DNA of 64,000 bases, taken from contig NC_052515.1 in assembly GCF_014356525.2 (NCBI RefSeq), positions 16,686,993-16,750,992 on the forward strand, written 5' to 3'. This document shows, one piece after another, positions 47,760 through 59,612 of the stretch; positions within the stretch are counted from its first letter, which is position 1, and each line of letters begins with the position of its first letter. This stretch comes from Nilaparvata lugens (Eukaryota > Arthropoda > Insecta > Hemiptera > Delphacidae). Under the pieces are notes generated by a model. It was not told the DNA's origin. It did no database searches and worked only from the letters and a program-made list of their open reading frames with translations. Position numbers and translations under genes: made by a program.

Positions 47760-49184
47760 ACAGTGAATTACTTGGGATAAAGACTGTTAGATAGATGAGG
47801 GATAGTTTAGACATGGTTGTTATGGACAAAGGCAAACATAAATGGAGGAATAATAATAATTTTTCCAATTTTTACGGATTTTCCCTCTACAAAACTAGTA
47901 CTTTTGGGTTATTAAACTATAAAACGAGCTGACAACTTTTGAAGTTGCGTATTATTCTACTATGAGTACTCACAGATGTACTCATCAACCAGAAATATTA
48001 AAGAATATTGACTCACTGAATAACGGTTAGTTAACTCTACTACAGACAATAATTCAATCAACCAATAAGTCTCCAGATGACCTAATAATTATCAGTGAAT
48101 AGTTGGAGAACGATTGTGGTAAAATGTAGTATGACATAGAAAAGAATGGAGGAATGAATAGCAAATGGTGAGGGAACAACATTGTGCTGAGCGTACAATA
48201 TTGAGAAGTGATGTTTAGAGAATTATTCAAATGTTCAGAGGAGAGTATAGAGAACTATTGTTGTGACATTTTGGCAAGGGAAAGAAATGAAAATGAAACA
48301 GTTATGGAATGAAAAGAACCAGGAATAAATGGAGGACGAAATTATGTACCAGATAGGGTTCAGTGAGGAATGGAAATAATGAAGGAACGCTTGAGGAAAG
48401 AAATGAGGAAAACTAGGGAGAATGCATGGGAAACTGTAGCACGATTCACTATAAACTGTCAGTATGCCTCACAAATAGTATACACTCTTCCCATTCAAAG
48501 AATGCTGTCAGTTTGTAGTGAGTCCCACTAGGCACCACATGTCCTAAATGGACCCGATTCTGAGCGAAGCGTTCCCACTGTGAAATGAAACCAAACTACG
48601 ACAGAAAGATGTCCACCATTTTCTTAGGAGAAATATTTAGGAAGCCATGGGCGGATTCCTGATACTCTCAGTGAAAGTACGTTATGAGAGTTCAGCCTAT
48701 GTGGTACACCACAGCCTGTATGTGATGTGGGAATTTGGTGGAGTGTGGGAGAGTCATATATGTGAAAAGAGTATGGAATTGATGTTATTGGAGGAGAAGG
48801 TTCACATTGTTCGATATTGTTGTGTTATAGAGAGTGTAGTTTTGCTGCATATAATCTCCATATAAACCCTTGACTTGTGAGTGGGTGATAGGAGATGCTT
48901 ATTCACTTATTTATCTTTCTATTGAATAATACACGAATTATAACAATGGATGAATTATATATTCATGAATTGTATTACAATAAGAATATTACATCATTAC
49001 GAGCCCAACTGAAATAATTTTTAAGATATTATTTCTTGGTCAAGCATGCTTTGGCTGCTTATCACCATTTACTATTAGCATGGAGGTAGGATAAGATTTC
49101 AAAAATATTGATGCTATCTTTTTAATTGTATTGAACGAACTAGTTGAACGATTCATTTATATTTTGTTTTCACAGTGTGCTTGC
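47760..49184. other. Unannotated non-coding DNA
   Basis: Partly purine-rich. A short inverted repeat (ACTATAAACTGTCAG at 48449 and CTGTCAGTTTGTAGTGA at 48507) resembles the hairpin in the 1.8-kb repeat. The open frame at 48647-48865 has no recognised domain. Confidence 0.3.
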
Positions 49185-49366
49185 CTAATGCTGCGTTTAC
49201 ACTAAAGTTAATAACTTGATCCTTATAGATTCTATTAGATTGAATGGAACTTGACAAACACATGTTTACATCATGTTTATGATGAGTTATGTTTATTCCA
49301 ATATAATATATAACAATTTAAGCTATTAACATTTTGTTAATAAATTTGGTGTAAACACAGCTTGAG
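49185..49366. mobile_element. MITE with GCTGCGTTTACAC end
   Basis: The left end (AATGCTGCGTTTACACTAAA) and, read inward, the right end (AAGCTGTGTTTACACCAAAT) are imperfect inverted repeats continuing to GTTAATAAC / TTATTAAC. About 180 bp, no coding. Confidence 0.65.
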
Positions 49367-49462
49367 AAATTTTTCGAGAATCTTTAAAAGCATTACATCA
49401 ATATTATTGGGCTATTATGATAGAGTATAGTTGAAGAAATTCAATTACTGGTACAACCATTT

Positions 49463-49640
49463 ATTTATTTATTTCATTCCACAATCACATCATCAATCTG
49501 ATGATTGGGAGAAAATCAACAGGATAAATCCAAAACTGTTTCTCTCCACAATTTTGATAATAAAATAGTCGAAAAGGGGTTATTTGAACACTTATTATAA
49601 TAAATACAAAAATTTACAGTCCAAATTTATGTAAGCCTAT
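49463..49640 (-). mobile_element. 3' end of a LINE
   Basis: On minus: CTCCCAATCATCAGATTGAT, GTGATTGTGGAATG and then (AAAT)n. A typical Jockey-like 3' UTR and tail, with no coding left. Confidence 0.45.
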
Positions 49641-50974
49641 ACTAAAACTATGAATCATTAGACTAGTAAATGCATTGATAAATACAAAAATATTGAAAAA
49701 CTTAATACATTTCAAGCCAAAATATCAGAATAGTCTTGAATGTGATAACTCGCAAGAATGTAAGAAATCGCAAATTCCTATATGGGTTCTTTTATATTTA
49801 CAAATGACAAGAGCTCATCAATATTGTCTGGATGGAATGTTATGTTTACAGAGTATCATATCAGAAAGAGTTTTTCATTGATTGTTTACACGATTTTTCA
49901 TTCCGATGCATTTTCCCATTTACCCTTCAAACAATCTTGTTCTTTCAAATGTTTGCTTATCAATTTTTAGCCCTGTATACAAACATCATCATACACTCAG
50001 ATGTATCCTTCACAACAGTTATGTAAACAAAATTCTTCAGAGCTTCAAAAGAAGATTTATCATCCCTCTTCCTCTCTCCTTCCATATGAAGAATCTTTCT
50101 CCCTCTATTCTCACTTTTGCTTGTTTTTCTCATTTCTTTCCGTTCTAACTTCCTTCCTGTATTATAATATCCTGTATTTTCAGTTCATTTAGATTCATAT
50201 TTAGATTATTTCATTTTACCAAATCTCTCTTTTGATCTTATACCACATCGTTAGCAATATTATTGATATACAGAGTGAGTCATATATATGGAAACCCTTC
50301 AATAAATTTGAGACTGTTACGAAAACAGTGTTAAAACGACTGTGTTAAAACGGCGGCCATATTTGTTTTGGTCATATTTGGTAGCAGAAGTGAGGTTATA
50401 AACTTTGAGTTACAGAAATTATCCACTTGGACCGCTATTGCAGTTTGCAGTTAGCTTATAGCAGTTGGTTTTAGATGGGGCGTTCACAATCCAAAGTTAT
50501 CAAATAATAGCACTTTAGCTGGCTAAACTATCATTTTGAATACACCTATTATAGTAAAACACAATCATCATAATAATTTATGGTTTCTACACTGTTTTGT
50601 AGAGTGAGAGGACTGTATCTAAATTATTATTGTATTTAATGAAAACACCTGCCAAGCTGGAGTTAAAAGAAATATTTACTGTGAGCAAAGCTATGGGAAT
50701 TCTCAAATTAGTATAGATAATAGACTCACCAGTCATAATGTTTATATGTGCCAAATTATCAATCGTAAGGTATTGGAATCGAAATACAGGATGGAATATA
50801 GAAATGAGAAGGATAAATACCTTTGGGAAAGGAAATACCTTTCTGATACTCTGATACTGTGGCCTGGCGATGATTACAAGCTGCTTGGCAATATTAATTT
50901 CACTGCTCCTTGCTTCTCCCAAATATTTGCGACATTCATTAAACACTTCAATCAATTATTGACAAATTAAATAA
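49641..50974. other. Unannotated DNA
   Basis: Open frames up to 122 codons (50955-50587 minus) have no recognised domain. ACAGAGTGAGTCATATATAT at 50271 resembles the outer end of Tc1/mariner-type elements, but I found no partner end. Confidence 0.3.
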
Positions 50975-51176
50975 TGTCCGGCCAGACAAATAACAAATAA
51001 CAAATAAAGTGAACCGGCACGGTATGGCTTTGTACACTCTTGACTCAGTCTGCCTTCTCTTCCCGACTCACAAGAAAGCCTGGGCTGACGACAGTTTTCG
51101 ACAATCCACCACCAGGAGGCAGCACTGCACAGAACAGCGCTACATGGACGCGCTCAATTCAAGAATGGCCACAACA
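50975..51176 (-). mobile_element. 3' LTR of the BEL/Pao element
   Basis: On minus, the integrase stop is followed by a G-rich polypurine tract (AGGTGGGGGGGAA) and then TGTTGTGGCCATTC, a TG start. The sequence runs to GGCCGGACA, a CA end, about 202 bases. There is no second LTR in the window to confirm the ends, because the 5' part of the element is missing. Confidence 0.6.
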
Positions 51177-51308
51177 TTCCCCCCCACCTGAAAAGATATT
51201 TTTCAGCTAGGGCAAAGACAAAAATGACGATTATAATATACAAAAATCCAAACATGCAACCACAACCAAGAACACAAAAAAAGCCAAGATTCACGACTAC
51301 GCCCTCCA

Positions 51309-52437
51309 CTATTGAGTGGGTAGTGGGAAAAGTTTAGTGACTGGTCGTTTAAGACACCCATTCTTCAAACGCACCAGAGCCACTCTCACTTGGCCGTCCA
51401 TCCCTGGAAAAACTTGTTCCACGATACCTAGTGGCCACTGCAGTGGAGGGAGGTTCGGCTGATCCACAATTACAACAGTGCCTACTTCAAGTGGAGTAGA
51501 CGATTTCCACCATTTTCCTCGTTCCTGAAGCTCATGAAGATATTCTACTCGCCACCTGCGCCAAAAGGATTGTACTAGTTGATTCACCAGCTGAAAGCGA
51601 GTAAGACGATTGACAGGAGAATCAACAACATCTTTCATTGGAGAAGCTTTCAATGGGGTGAGTTTGAGAAAATGTGCTGGTGTTAATGCAAGTGGTTCAC
51701 TGGGATCTTCACTCATAGAGCACAGTGGTCTCGAGTTCAGTACAGCTTCGACCTGAACTAAAACGGTATTCATCTCTTTGTACGTTAACAATTGAGTACT
51801 AATCACACGAAATAGATGTGATTTTGTTGCCTTTATGTTCGCTTCCCAGATGCCACCAAAATGGGGCGCTCCTGGCGGAATAAATTTCCAGTCGATTCTA
51901 TAATCGGACAAATCACCTATAAGACTGGTTTGGAACGTAGAAGAGTTAACAAATTTCAAAAGCTGGACTAATTGCTTGTGAGCGCCAACAAAATTGGCTC
52001 CACAATCTGAGCAGATTACTCTACAAGGCCCACGTCGAGACAGAAAACATTGAAAAGCAGCCAAGAATGCTGGAGTAGACAAATCAGAGACGAGTTCAAT
52101 ATGTACTACTTTTGTAGACATGCATACGAACAGACATATATAGGCCTTCAAAATGACGGGATTACGTCGTTTAGCCATAGTAACTCGTATTGGTCCAGCG
52201 TAGTCAACTCCACAATGCTCGAAAGGTTTCAATTGCGTTACTCTACTAGCCGGTAAATTACCCATTTTAGGGGGTGAAATCTTTGGTTTACACCGAAAAC
52301 ATTTATTACAAAGATAAACACATTTACGAGCAACAAGACGACCAGACAGAATCCAAAACTTTTGCCTGATTAAGGATAACAGCAGATGGGGCCCAGCGTG
52401 ACAATTCTTCACATGGAAATTATTCACCAATAACGTG
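51309..52437 (-). CDS. pol: BEL/Pao integrase, C-terminal part of pol (split by insertion)
   Basis: This enzyme joins the element cDNA to host DNA. Numbering is from the open frame whose first three or four codons come from the inserted LTR. The zinc-binding part shows H11, H16, C46 and C49. The catalytic core has VDYAGP (D81), SDCGANFVGA (D147, with Cys where Asn is usual) and GGIWEA (E201), a complete DDE set. The C-terminal region (LTPAHFLKL, WRRWRVEYLHELQ, GIVEQVFPG) is the BEL-type domain often listed as DUF5641. This half is open to its stop. It is cut off from the rest of pol by the nested element at 52438-59608. Confidence 0.9.
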
Positions 52438-53633
52438 TGTAACATATTGTAATTTGGATAGATAAATAAAAATCCCTAGCTGAAATATTTATAGGTCTAA
52501 AAGAAGTAATTGGCTAATATCGCCAAAGAGATAACATAAAGATTAGATAATATCAGACGTCCTGGCTAAACTGTACAACAGCCTAAGAGGAATTGAAATA
52601 ATTTTTTGCTAATATATAATATTATATAAAATATTGAAAATTGAGGTTAGGCATAAACATTTAGTGATCGGCGACCTAACGATCGACCAAGCCATACAAC
52701 GTAGAATCTGACCAAACACCTTGGCAGAAATCTATTGTGGCAAAACGGTATGCAATTTGAGGAACTAAAGGTCTCACGTGGCTAATTATTATGATGTATG
52801 AAACAAATAATAACCTATAAAAAATTAATTAGCATGTAGAGAGCATATTTAAAAACCCAATAAAAATAATTAAATGTATTAAAGGAAGTAGGAGGTTACT
52901 GGGCGCATAAATACTGTAATAATTTGCATGCACCAATCAAATAATGGCAATTGATAGGCGGCAATAGTGAGCCGATTCAAAGATATTTGTATATATTTCT
53001 ACAAATGCCGAATCTCGCACTCTGAGATAAAATATATATTTATTACAAAGAAATCTATTAGATACTACAGAATTTAATATATATATATATTTGGATTATT
53101 GGTTGTCAATTTATCAAGTTGATTTTTAGAATTTAGTTTAATGGAATAGTCCAAGTCGACAGGCATTAGCAAGCTGATATCGCAGCTACATGCAAATAGA
53201 TGCATATGATCATAAAAGTAAAAGCACATGGTAACGTTTCGTGCTGTAGAATTTAGAGAATAGTATTTAGCCTGTGATATTTTATTGATTTCGATTATTG
53301 TTCTATTTTTATATTATATATTTTTTATCGCTCTATATATTTTTTGCTCTGATTCATTTTTGCAATATTTGTTAATATATGTATCAAATTGTTTATGGTG
53401 TACAATTTATTTTTTATTCCTCAATACTATAGGATAAGTACCATATATATTTTTTTAATGAATTATCAGAGTTATAGTGGAAGCTCATATCTGGGCCTAT
53501 AAAGATTTTTATGAGACTGTATCCTATGAAAAACCACGACCTACATTTTATAATTGTTAAAATATTCCATGCTCTACCGACTGATGCCAAGCAGGAGGCT
53601 AATCGTTATTTAACTATAAAAAATAACGTGACA
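52438..53633 (+). mobile_element. 5' LTR of the nested element
   Basis: TGTAACATATTG to AACGTGACA, 1196 bases. Compared with the 3' LTR it lacks about 780 bases (the stretch 58346-59128), the join lying at 53007 (TACAAATG|CCGAATCTCGCA). It has about 290 bases (53161-53455) where the 3' LTR has an unrelated ~145-base segment. Confidence 0.9.
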
Positions 53634-53700
53634 CAATTATTTGTCGCCCAACGTGATAGGCCATGACACAATTATTTGGCGTACCAACATGGGACTGATG
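53629..53700 (+). promoter_or_regulatory. Primer-binding site region, duplicated
   Basis: The LTR end and the primer-binding site occur twice in tandem: TGACACAATTATTTG followed by TCGCCCAACGTG, then again TGACACAATTATTTG followed by GCGTACCAACATGGG. Neither matches perfectly a TGGCGCCCAACGTGGGG-type site (compare 62512). The tRNA primer is not identified. Confidence 0.65.
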
Positions 53701-54229
53701 ATGAGAGCTGAGCTCATTAAATAATTATTGAAATTAAGTCAAGACCTATATTGAGGATAATAACTAAAGACAAGTCTAGTCATATTGAAATTTGTCGTGG
53801 ATGGATAATAGAATAATAGATATAGGAGTATTAAGGAAGCAGGCAGGTTATTTTTTGTATTACTTTTTGGGGAATCAATAGCTTTGAATAAGGAGAAATT
53901 ATATGTTTTAAAGAAATTTTTATATTATTATTATTGTGGAAAATATATTTTATAGAGAGAGCTATTATATTTTATGGGCCTAAACTGCTGAAATTTAGTC
54001 ATAATTATTTTGTATATATGGTTGGAGAACAGTATGTTAGCTAGTCAGAAACTGACAATTGAAAATATGAATAGTATTATTATATTATAAGAGATTAAGT
54101 AATAAATAGGTTACCTGGCTTGTAATTAATATCCATAGTCCTATCCTCTCTTGTGTCACACACAACACTTTATTGACCAAAACTTTCACTTTTTTAACAA
54201 ACACTTGACACTTCATCCATTTTTAAAAT

Positions 54230-54934
54230 ATGAGTCTCTTTTCGTCCACGCAAAGTGAGGTAGCAGAAACACTGCAGACGGTGATAGTAGCGGAGATCGA
54301 CGCTGAGGGGGGCGCGATGGAGTCCAACGCCCAGATATCTTCAATCACCGCCAAGAATTCTGTGAACAGTAATAAACCGTTAAATGTCTCCCAAGAAGCA
54401 ATAAGGAGGGTTATAGTAGAGGGGATGATCAAGTCATTTTCTAATAGTTTAGAAAAAACAATGACTACAGTAATGAAGGACTTAAAGGCGGAAATGAGGG
54501 ACATGCGGGAGTCATTGAAGGATGCGTCGGTAAGGATGGGTAAGGAAACTGCAGACACAATACCAGCTTCTACCGCTGAAAATCAGGAAATAATTACAAC
54601 CGATTTAACAGCAAAAATAGATACAGTTACCTGTGAACTAAATGAAAAGATAAATAGTCTACCAGCACAAAACACCGCGCAGATTCATGAAATAGCTACA
54701 AACAGGAACAATAGTCAACTTATTTCCATAAATAAACAACAGAATAGTAAACCTACACAAATAGCTCACCTAAATTCTGATTACAATCAAAATAAAGTAC
54801 TACTAAATTCATTGGAGACAGCCGTTGGAGAACAGCAATTATTTTCATCTGAATTAAATGCCGAAGTAGTAGATAATGAAACGGAAGCTTCTAGTCATTG
54901 GAAACAGGCCCAAAGAGAAGTTAGTACAACTTGA
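54230..54934 (+). CDS. gag: Gag N-terminal region of the nested element
   Basis: A structural protein that would form the particle around the element RNA. The ATG at 54230 follows an A-rich leader and opens 234 codons. The protein is polar and mostly helical in look (MKSFSNSLEKTMTTVMKDL, EMRDMRESLKDASVRMGKE), with long stretches suited to a coiled coil and no cysteine clusters. Its last ~20 codons overlap the next frame (from about 54876), which continues the protein in the +1 direction. The change of frame is probably a mutation, since both halves belong to Gag. Confidence 0.6.
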   Translation: MSLFSSTQSEVAETLQTVIVAEIDAEGGAMESNAQISSITAKNSVNSNKPLNVSQEAIRRVIVEGMIKSFSNSLEKTMTTVMKDLKAEMRDMRESLKDASVRMGKETADTIPASTAENQEIITTDLTAKIDTVTCELNEKINSLPAQNTAQIHEIATNRNNSQLISINKQQNSKPTQIAHLNSDYNQNKVLLNSLETAVGEQQLFSSELNAEVVDNETEASSHWKQAQREVSTT

Positions 54935-55457
54935 AAGTCAAATACATCAATTTCCGCACGAAAATTTAGAGCCTATCCCCATAGCAACGTTTGATTTACT
55001 ACACAGTTTCAATGAATTAGGCCGTTTTGACAATACAGACCGCTATCTCCAACCTAAAGAATTTATAGATCAGATAAAACTAGTTCAATCATTAACACCC
55101 ACCTCTTGGAATTTTTGGCGTCTGCGATTATCCAGCTTGTTAAGCGGTGAACCTCTGATGTTTTTCCAGATCCATAATCACGAATTCAGGACGTTGGACG
55201 AGTTCAGTGCAGCTTTCCTGGAACAATATTGGAGTAAAAATAGACAAATGGATACACTAGCCAATATCATTGCTAGCAAATATAATTCTAGGACAGACGA
55301 CACATGCATCAATTCTGTTAATACTCTTAAACTGAAAAATGCTCAATTAGATGAGCCAATAATTGACTCTGTTTTAGCAAATATAATTGTAAATCACCAC
55401 CAAAAACCGCCGCCCACCATGAAATCAAAACACCCCACAAGTATCAACCTCTATTAA
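54876..55457 (+). CDS. gag: Gag capsid-like region of the nested element
   Basis: PIATFDLLHSFNELGRFDNT, PKEFIDQIKLVQSL, NFWRLRLSSLLSGEPLMFFQ and FSAAFLEQYWSKNRQMDTL have the pattern of a retrotransposon Gag capsid domain (a Trp/Leu-rich helix, then F..F...YW). There is no natural start: the frame opens within the end of the preceding one. It ends at 55457, after which Arg/Lys-rich sequence in another frame follows. Confidence 0.7.
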   Translation: MKRKLLVIGNRPKEKLVQLESQIHQFPHENLEPIPIATFDLLHSFNELGRFDNTDRYLQPKEFIDQIKLVQSLTPTSWNFWRLRLSSLLSGEPLMFFQIHNHEFRTLDEFSAAFLEQYWSKNRQMDTLANIIASKYNSRTDDTCINSVNTLKLKNAQLDEPIIDSVLANIIVNHHQKPPPTMKSKHPTSINLY

Positions 55458-55459
55458 GT

Positions 55460-56490
55460 ATCCTGTTTCCCACCGAAGAGCAACTCGCTCCGAAGAATCA
55501 CGACCGGCCACCACCCTACAACAAGAACCAATCCATTACAATAATGATGAAATCCCATCACTGCCAAAAATAAACAATCGCCAGGAGGAGACCGCCACCA
55601 TACTACCTGTTTTGAACACCACCAAGCATCCGCGCACAGAATCCATGCACCCACACCAATGGACACCACCGAAGCAGACAAAGGACCCCAAGATGGAGGA
55701 CCAAGAGGACGACACCAGGGAGGACGGACTACTGGACAAAAGGAGCGCCCATCGCAAGGCCCGGAGACGCAAACGCCCGAGGAGGACACCGGACGACCGA
55801 CTACAGGACGGACTACTGGAGAAAAGAGGCATGCACCGCAAGGCCCTGAGGCGGAAGAAGCGACGAAGGAGGAACCGCGCGCGCCGATGGAGGCCGCATG
55901 CACGCTTCAAGAGGCAAAGGAGGATACCGGACCAATACCAGGATGGAGGACAGGGGACCACCGACGGCATGCATCCACGGCACATACGCTTCAAGAGAGA
56001 TATTCAGCGATGTGACCGGAAGAATGGGCTAAAGAAATGTGATAAAAACGGATCGAATGAATGGATTAAAAATGAAACTGATAGGACTACTATGGATTCG
56101 TGCATGGGCAACAAGGAAATGGATTACTTGTGGGAACTAATGAAGAATGGAAAGTGTCTAAGTAGAGTGAGAGAAATAAGGAATTATATTAATAAAATGG
56201 AAGTACCTGGCTATATGTTGAGAGATAATATTGTTAAAGAAATGATAAATGTTTTGATATGGTATGTAATGTTTGTTATAATGGCTGTGATAATATTGAA
56301 AAGTGATGCTATTGATGTTATAATTAAGACCATGTTATTGTTGAAAGAATTTATTATTGTTGATTGGAAGTGTTATATTATTGAATTGTTTATTATGATG
56401 ATGAAGACTAATAATGAATTTAAGTGGAAAGTATCGGATGAAGATGATTGGAAGCTTTATATTATAAAGTTGTTTATTGGGTGTAATTAG
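55460..56490 (+). CDS. Basic, nucleocapsid-like open frame of the nested element
   Basis: 292 codons from the ATG at 55612, with open sequence back to about 55460. The first half is GC-rich and strongly basic (HRKARRRKRPRRTPDD, ALRRKKRRRRNRARR), which would suit RNA binding, but no CCHC knuckle is seen. The second half turns abruptly AT-rich and hydrophobic (WYVMFVIMAVIILKS). It contains an internal repeat of about 100 bases (DWKCYIIELFI / DWKLYIIKLFI). Several frames are open across the GC-rich part, including on minus, so coding is not certain. It may be the Gag C-terminus after a frameshift. Confidence 0.4.
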
Positions 56491-57775
56491 AATTATAAAC
56501 AATGCCACTAAAGTGAAAATATCGAAACTCAATGGAATAAATAGAAATAATAAGGAAGAAAACAGAACCAGATCAAGGAATTGTTTTAAAAGATACACCA
56601 GATACATGGGTTTTAAATTTATGATGAAAAAATTATCAATTAGGACAGCCTCAACAATCAACAACCGGGCAGCAGATAACCGAACGGCCTACAGCAACAT
56701 CTACAAACAGAATGCAAGAAGATGCAAGTAAATCACAACATTTCTACATGCAATAGCACTGAATTTGAAATAAATATGATAAGTAATCAAGAGAAAACGT
56801 CATTATCAGAAGAATTACTGACCTATCATGATAAATCCAATCTTGACCCAGGCCGCATGGCAACAATCCAGCGTTTTTATTCCTTCCAACTGTCCGAAGC
56901 CTGAAACAGTCAAAGAACAATTTTTTAAGTATGTAATTTAATAATCTACACCATATAAAATAAGACACAAACAGGGATAGTAGAAAATAAATTAAGTAAA
57001 TTACCTTAAATGTGAAAAATGTGACGAATAAGGTTAGTTTTGTGCTGTAGAACACAAGGCCAGAGAATATGACGTCAGAAAGCAGATATCCAGAACTAGT
57101 AGACTAACAAGGCCATCTAGATTGAATGTATGTAGCACTCAACATATGATTATGAAAAGAAAAATATTGTACCCAAAAATGTTATTTATTATTGTCATTT
57201 ATTGTATTTATCAATGTTAATATATTTATTTATATGTTTTATAATTTATTACCATTAGTTTATGCCATGTTTGTCATTAAAAAACCTCAATTGAATGCTA
57301 GTTACCACAAAAGCCAAAAAACCATGTTGCAAAAGAAGGGAAATGTACCTGATATATGGAAAATTATTTATATTAAGACCTAGGAATTACAATAAAATAT
57401 AAGCCCCAGAAAATTTGTACATCAAAGTTATTGTTTGAAAGAAATCGATTATAAGAGAATCTCAAGTGTAATGTATAGAGTTAGGTTGGCAGCCTTGCGA
57501 GCAGCAAATTTAAAATTACTGTGTTACAAGTGTGGAAATGAGGAATATGTCTAAGATGTTATATTTATGATATTTTTGTGTTGATAAGGAGAATTTGTTA
57601 TTGTATTTGATAGAGGTCTAAAAGGAGTGCAGCAGATAAGATCTGCAAACTATTGTAAAATTTTGAGAGTATATTTTTGTAGACAAAGTATGGAATATGT
57701 CAATGTGTTGAAGGATGGATTTTCATTAAAAACATTGTGATTCTCAAATATTTTGAACTCAAATCCAGGGGCGTG
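56491..57775. other. Internal region of the nested element without pol
   Basis: AT-rich, short frames only. No aspartic protease, RT, RNase H or integrase motif in any frame. Just before the 3' LTR is a short purine run (ATCCAGGGGCG) that could serve as a polypurine tract. Confidence 0.5.
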
Positions 57776-59608
57776 TGTAACATATTGTAATTTGGATAGA
57801 TAAATAAAAATCCCTAGCTGAAATATTTATAGGTCTAAGTGAAGTAATTGGCTAATATCGCCAAAGAGATAACATAAAGATTAGATAATATCAGACGTCC
57901 TGGCTAAACTGTACAACAGCCTAAGAGGAATTGAAATAATTTTCGCTAATATATAATATTATATAAAATATTGAAAATTGAGGTTAGGCATAAACATTTA
58001 ATGATTGGCGACCTAACGATCGACCGAGCCATACAACGTAGAATCTGACCAAACACCTTGGCAGAAATTTATTGTGGCAAAACGGTATGCAATTTGAGGA
58101 ACTAAAGGTCTCACATGGCTAATTATTATGATGTATGAAACAAATAATAACCTATAAAAAATTAATTAGCATGTAGAGAGCACATTTAAAAACTCAATAA
58201 AAATAATTAAATGTATTAAAGGAAGTAGGAGGTTACTGGGCGCATGAATACTGTAATAATTTGCATGCACCAATCAAATAATGGCAATTGATAGGCGGCA
58301 ATAGTGAGCCGATTCAAAGATATTTGTATATATTTCTACAAATGAATAGAGTTTGTGAAAAAATTGTTGTATAGTCTATGTTTTGGATATGGCCCGAAGG
58401 CAAAGAAATTATTATATATATAACATAAGTAATAGTTTAATATTTTGGCACAGTCTATTTGAGCCTTGAATGACGGAGGACTAGAATATTCAAATTTTAT
58501 GCAAATTTGAAAATCGGAAATGAGAATTGTAAAATTGAGAAACGAGAACCACACTTGCCTGCCAAATGCCACCATGAGAGGTCACTAAAAATTATAGAGC
58601 ATAATACCTTGCTATATCTTGTAATAATTTAAAGTTAAATTGAATTACTAAATTTCTTATAAGACTTTGTGATGCTCTTATAAAGCAAAAGTCATTTTCA
58701 TTTTTAAATAATTTTGTAACCCCTTGGAAGAGACGACTCCGGCTACAATAATCCAGGACCACCAGGAGTTGGATCGACATCAGCAGCTCATAAGAAAATT
58801 TTGACACGTGAGTGAAAAATATTGAAATAGTGATAGGGCGCCCTCAGTGTTTCAAAATTACATAAAAATCAAAGCTAGCTCGTCGAAAGGGTTTTCTTAT
58901 AAATAAAGAATTTGGTAAAAAATACTTGTGCAAGTAAATGTAGTATTAAAGGTATTTTATTAGAAAGTAACCAATCAATCTACATATCAGAAGATCTATA
59001 AATCAGAGAAGTATAAAATCTAGGCTGTTAATACACATTCATATGGTCATTAATTTCTGCAATATAATTTGTGATAGTCTGTTGTAGCTCTGATTCACTA
59101 GATGAATTGCTCTTTTATTCCTTCAGGTGCCGAATCTCGCACCCTGAGATAAAATATATATTTATTACAAAGGAATCTATTAGATACTATAGAATTTAAT
59201 ATATATATATATATATTTGGATTATTGGTTGTCAATTTATCAAGTTGATTTTTAGAATTTAGTTTAATGGAATAGTCCAAGTCGACAGTTTATTTAACAA
59301 TTAATTACGAGTGTTGATGAAGGAACTAGTGTCCAAAAGCGCTACACTAATGTAAGTAGAAGCTAATAGCTTTTATTTATAAATACCTGACTGCTATGTC
59401 GTAATTAATTCTTCAAAGTGATATATTTTCTAATGAATTATCAGAGTTATAGTGGAAGCTCATATCTGGGCCTATAAAGATTTTTATGAGACTGTATCCT
59501 ATGAAAAACCACGAACTACTTTTTATAATTGTTAAAATATTTCATGCTCTACCGACTGATGCCAAGCAGGAGGCTAATCGTTATTCAACTATAAAAAATA
59601 ACATGACA
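57776..59608 (+). mobile_element. 3' LTR of the nested element
   Basis: TGTAACATATTG to AACATGACA, 1833 bases, the fuller of the two LTRs. It has a CCAATCA box (58269), a TATA-like TACAAATGAATAG (58339) and GGGCGCCCTCAGTG (58837). 59287-59430 is a segment absent from the other LTRs, bounded by inverted ATTAATTACGA / TCGTAATTAAT, perhaps a small insertion that replaced LTR sequence. Confidence 0.9.
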
Positions 59609-59612
59609 CGTG

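Larger units (their letters stand above)
52434..59612 (+). mobile_element. Nested long-LTR retrotransposon with CGTG target duplication
   Basis: CGTG lies on both sides (52434-52437 and 59609-59612). The element is 52438-59608, with direct LTRs beginning TGTAACATATTG and ending TGACA. Four-base duplications are usual for Gypsy (Ty3) and some other LTR elements. The internal region (53634-57775) carries Gag-like frames but no protease, RT or integrase that I can find. It belongs to the same LTR family as 27050, 29824 and 37825. Confidence 0.9.

Noticed and set aside
55454..55994. 149- and 152-codon open frames on minus
   Set aside because: Antisense to the GC-rich basic part of the Gag-like region of the nested element. 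Cys/Ser/Val-rich with no recognised domain.
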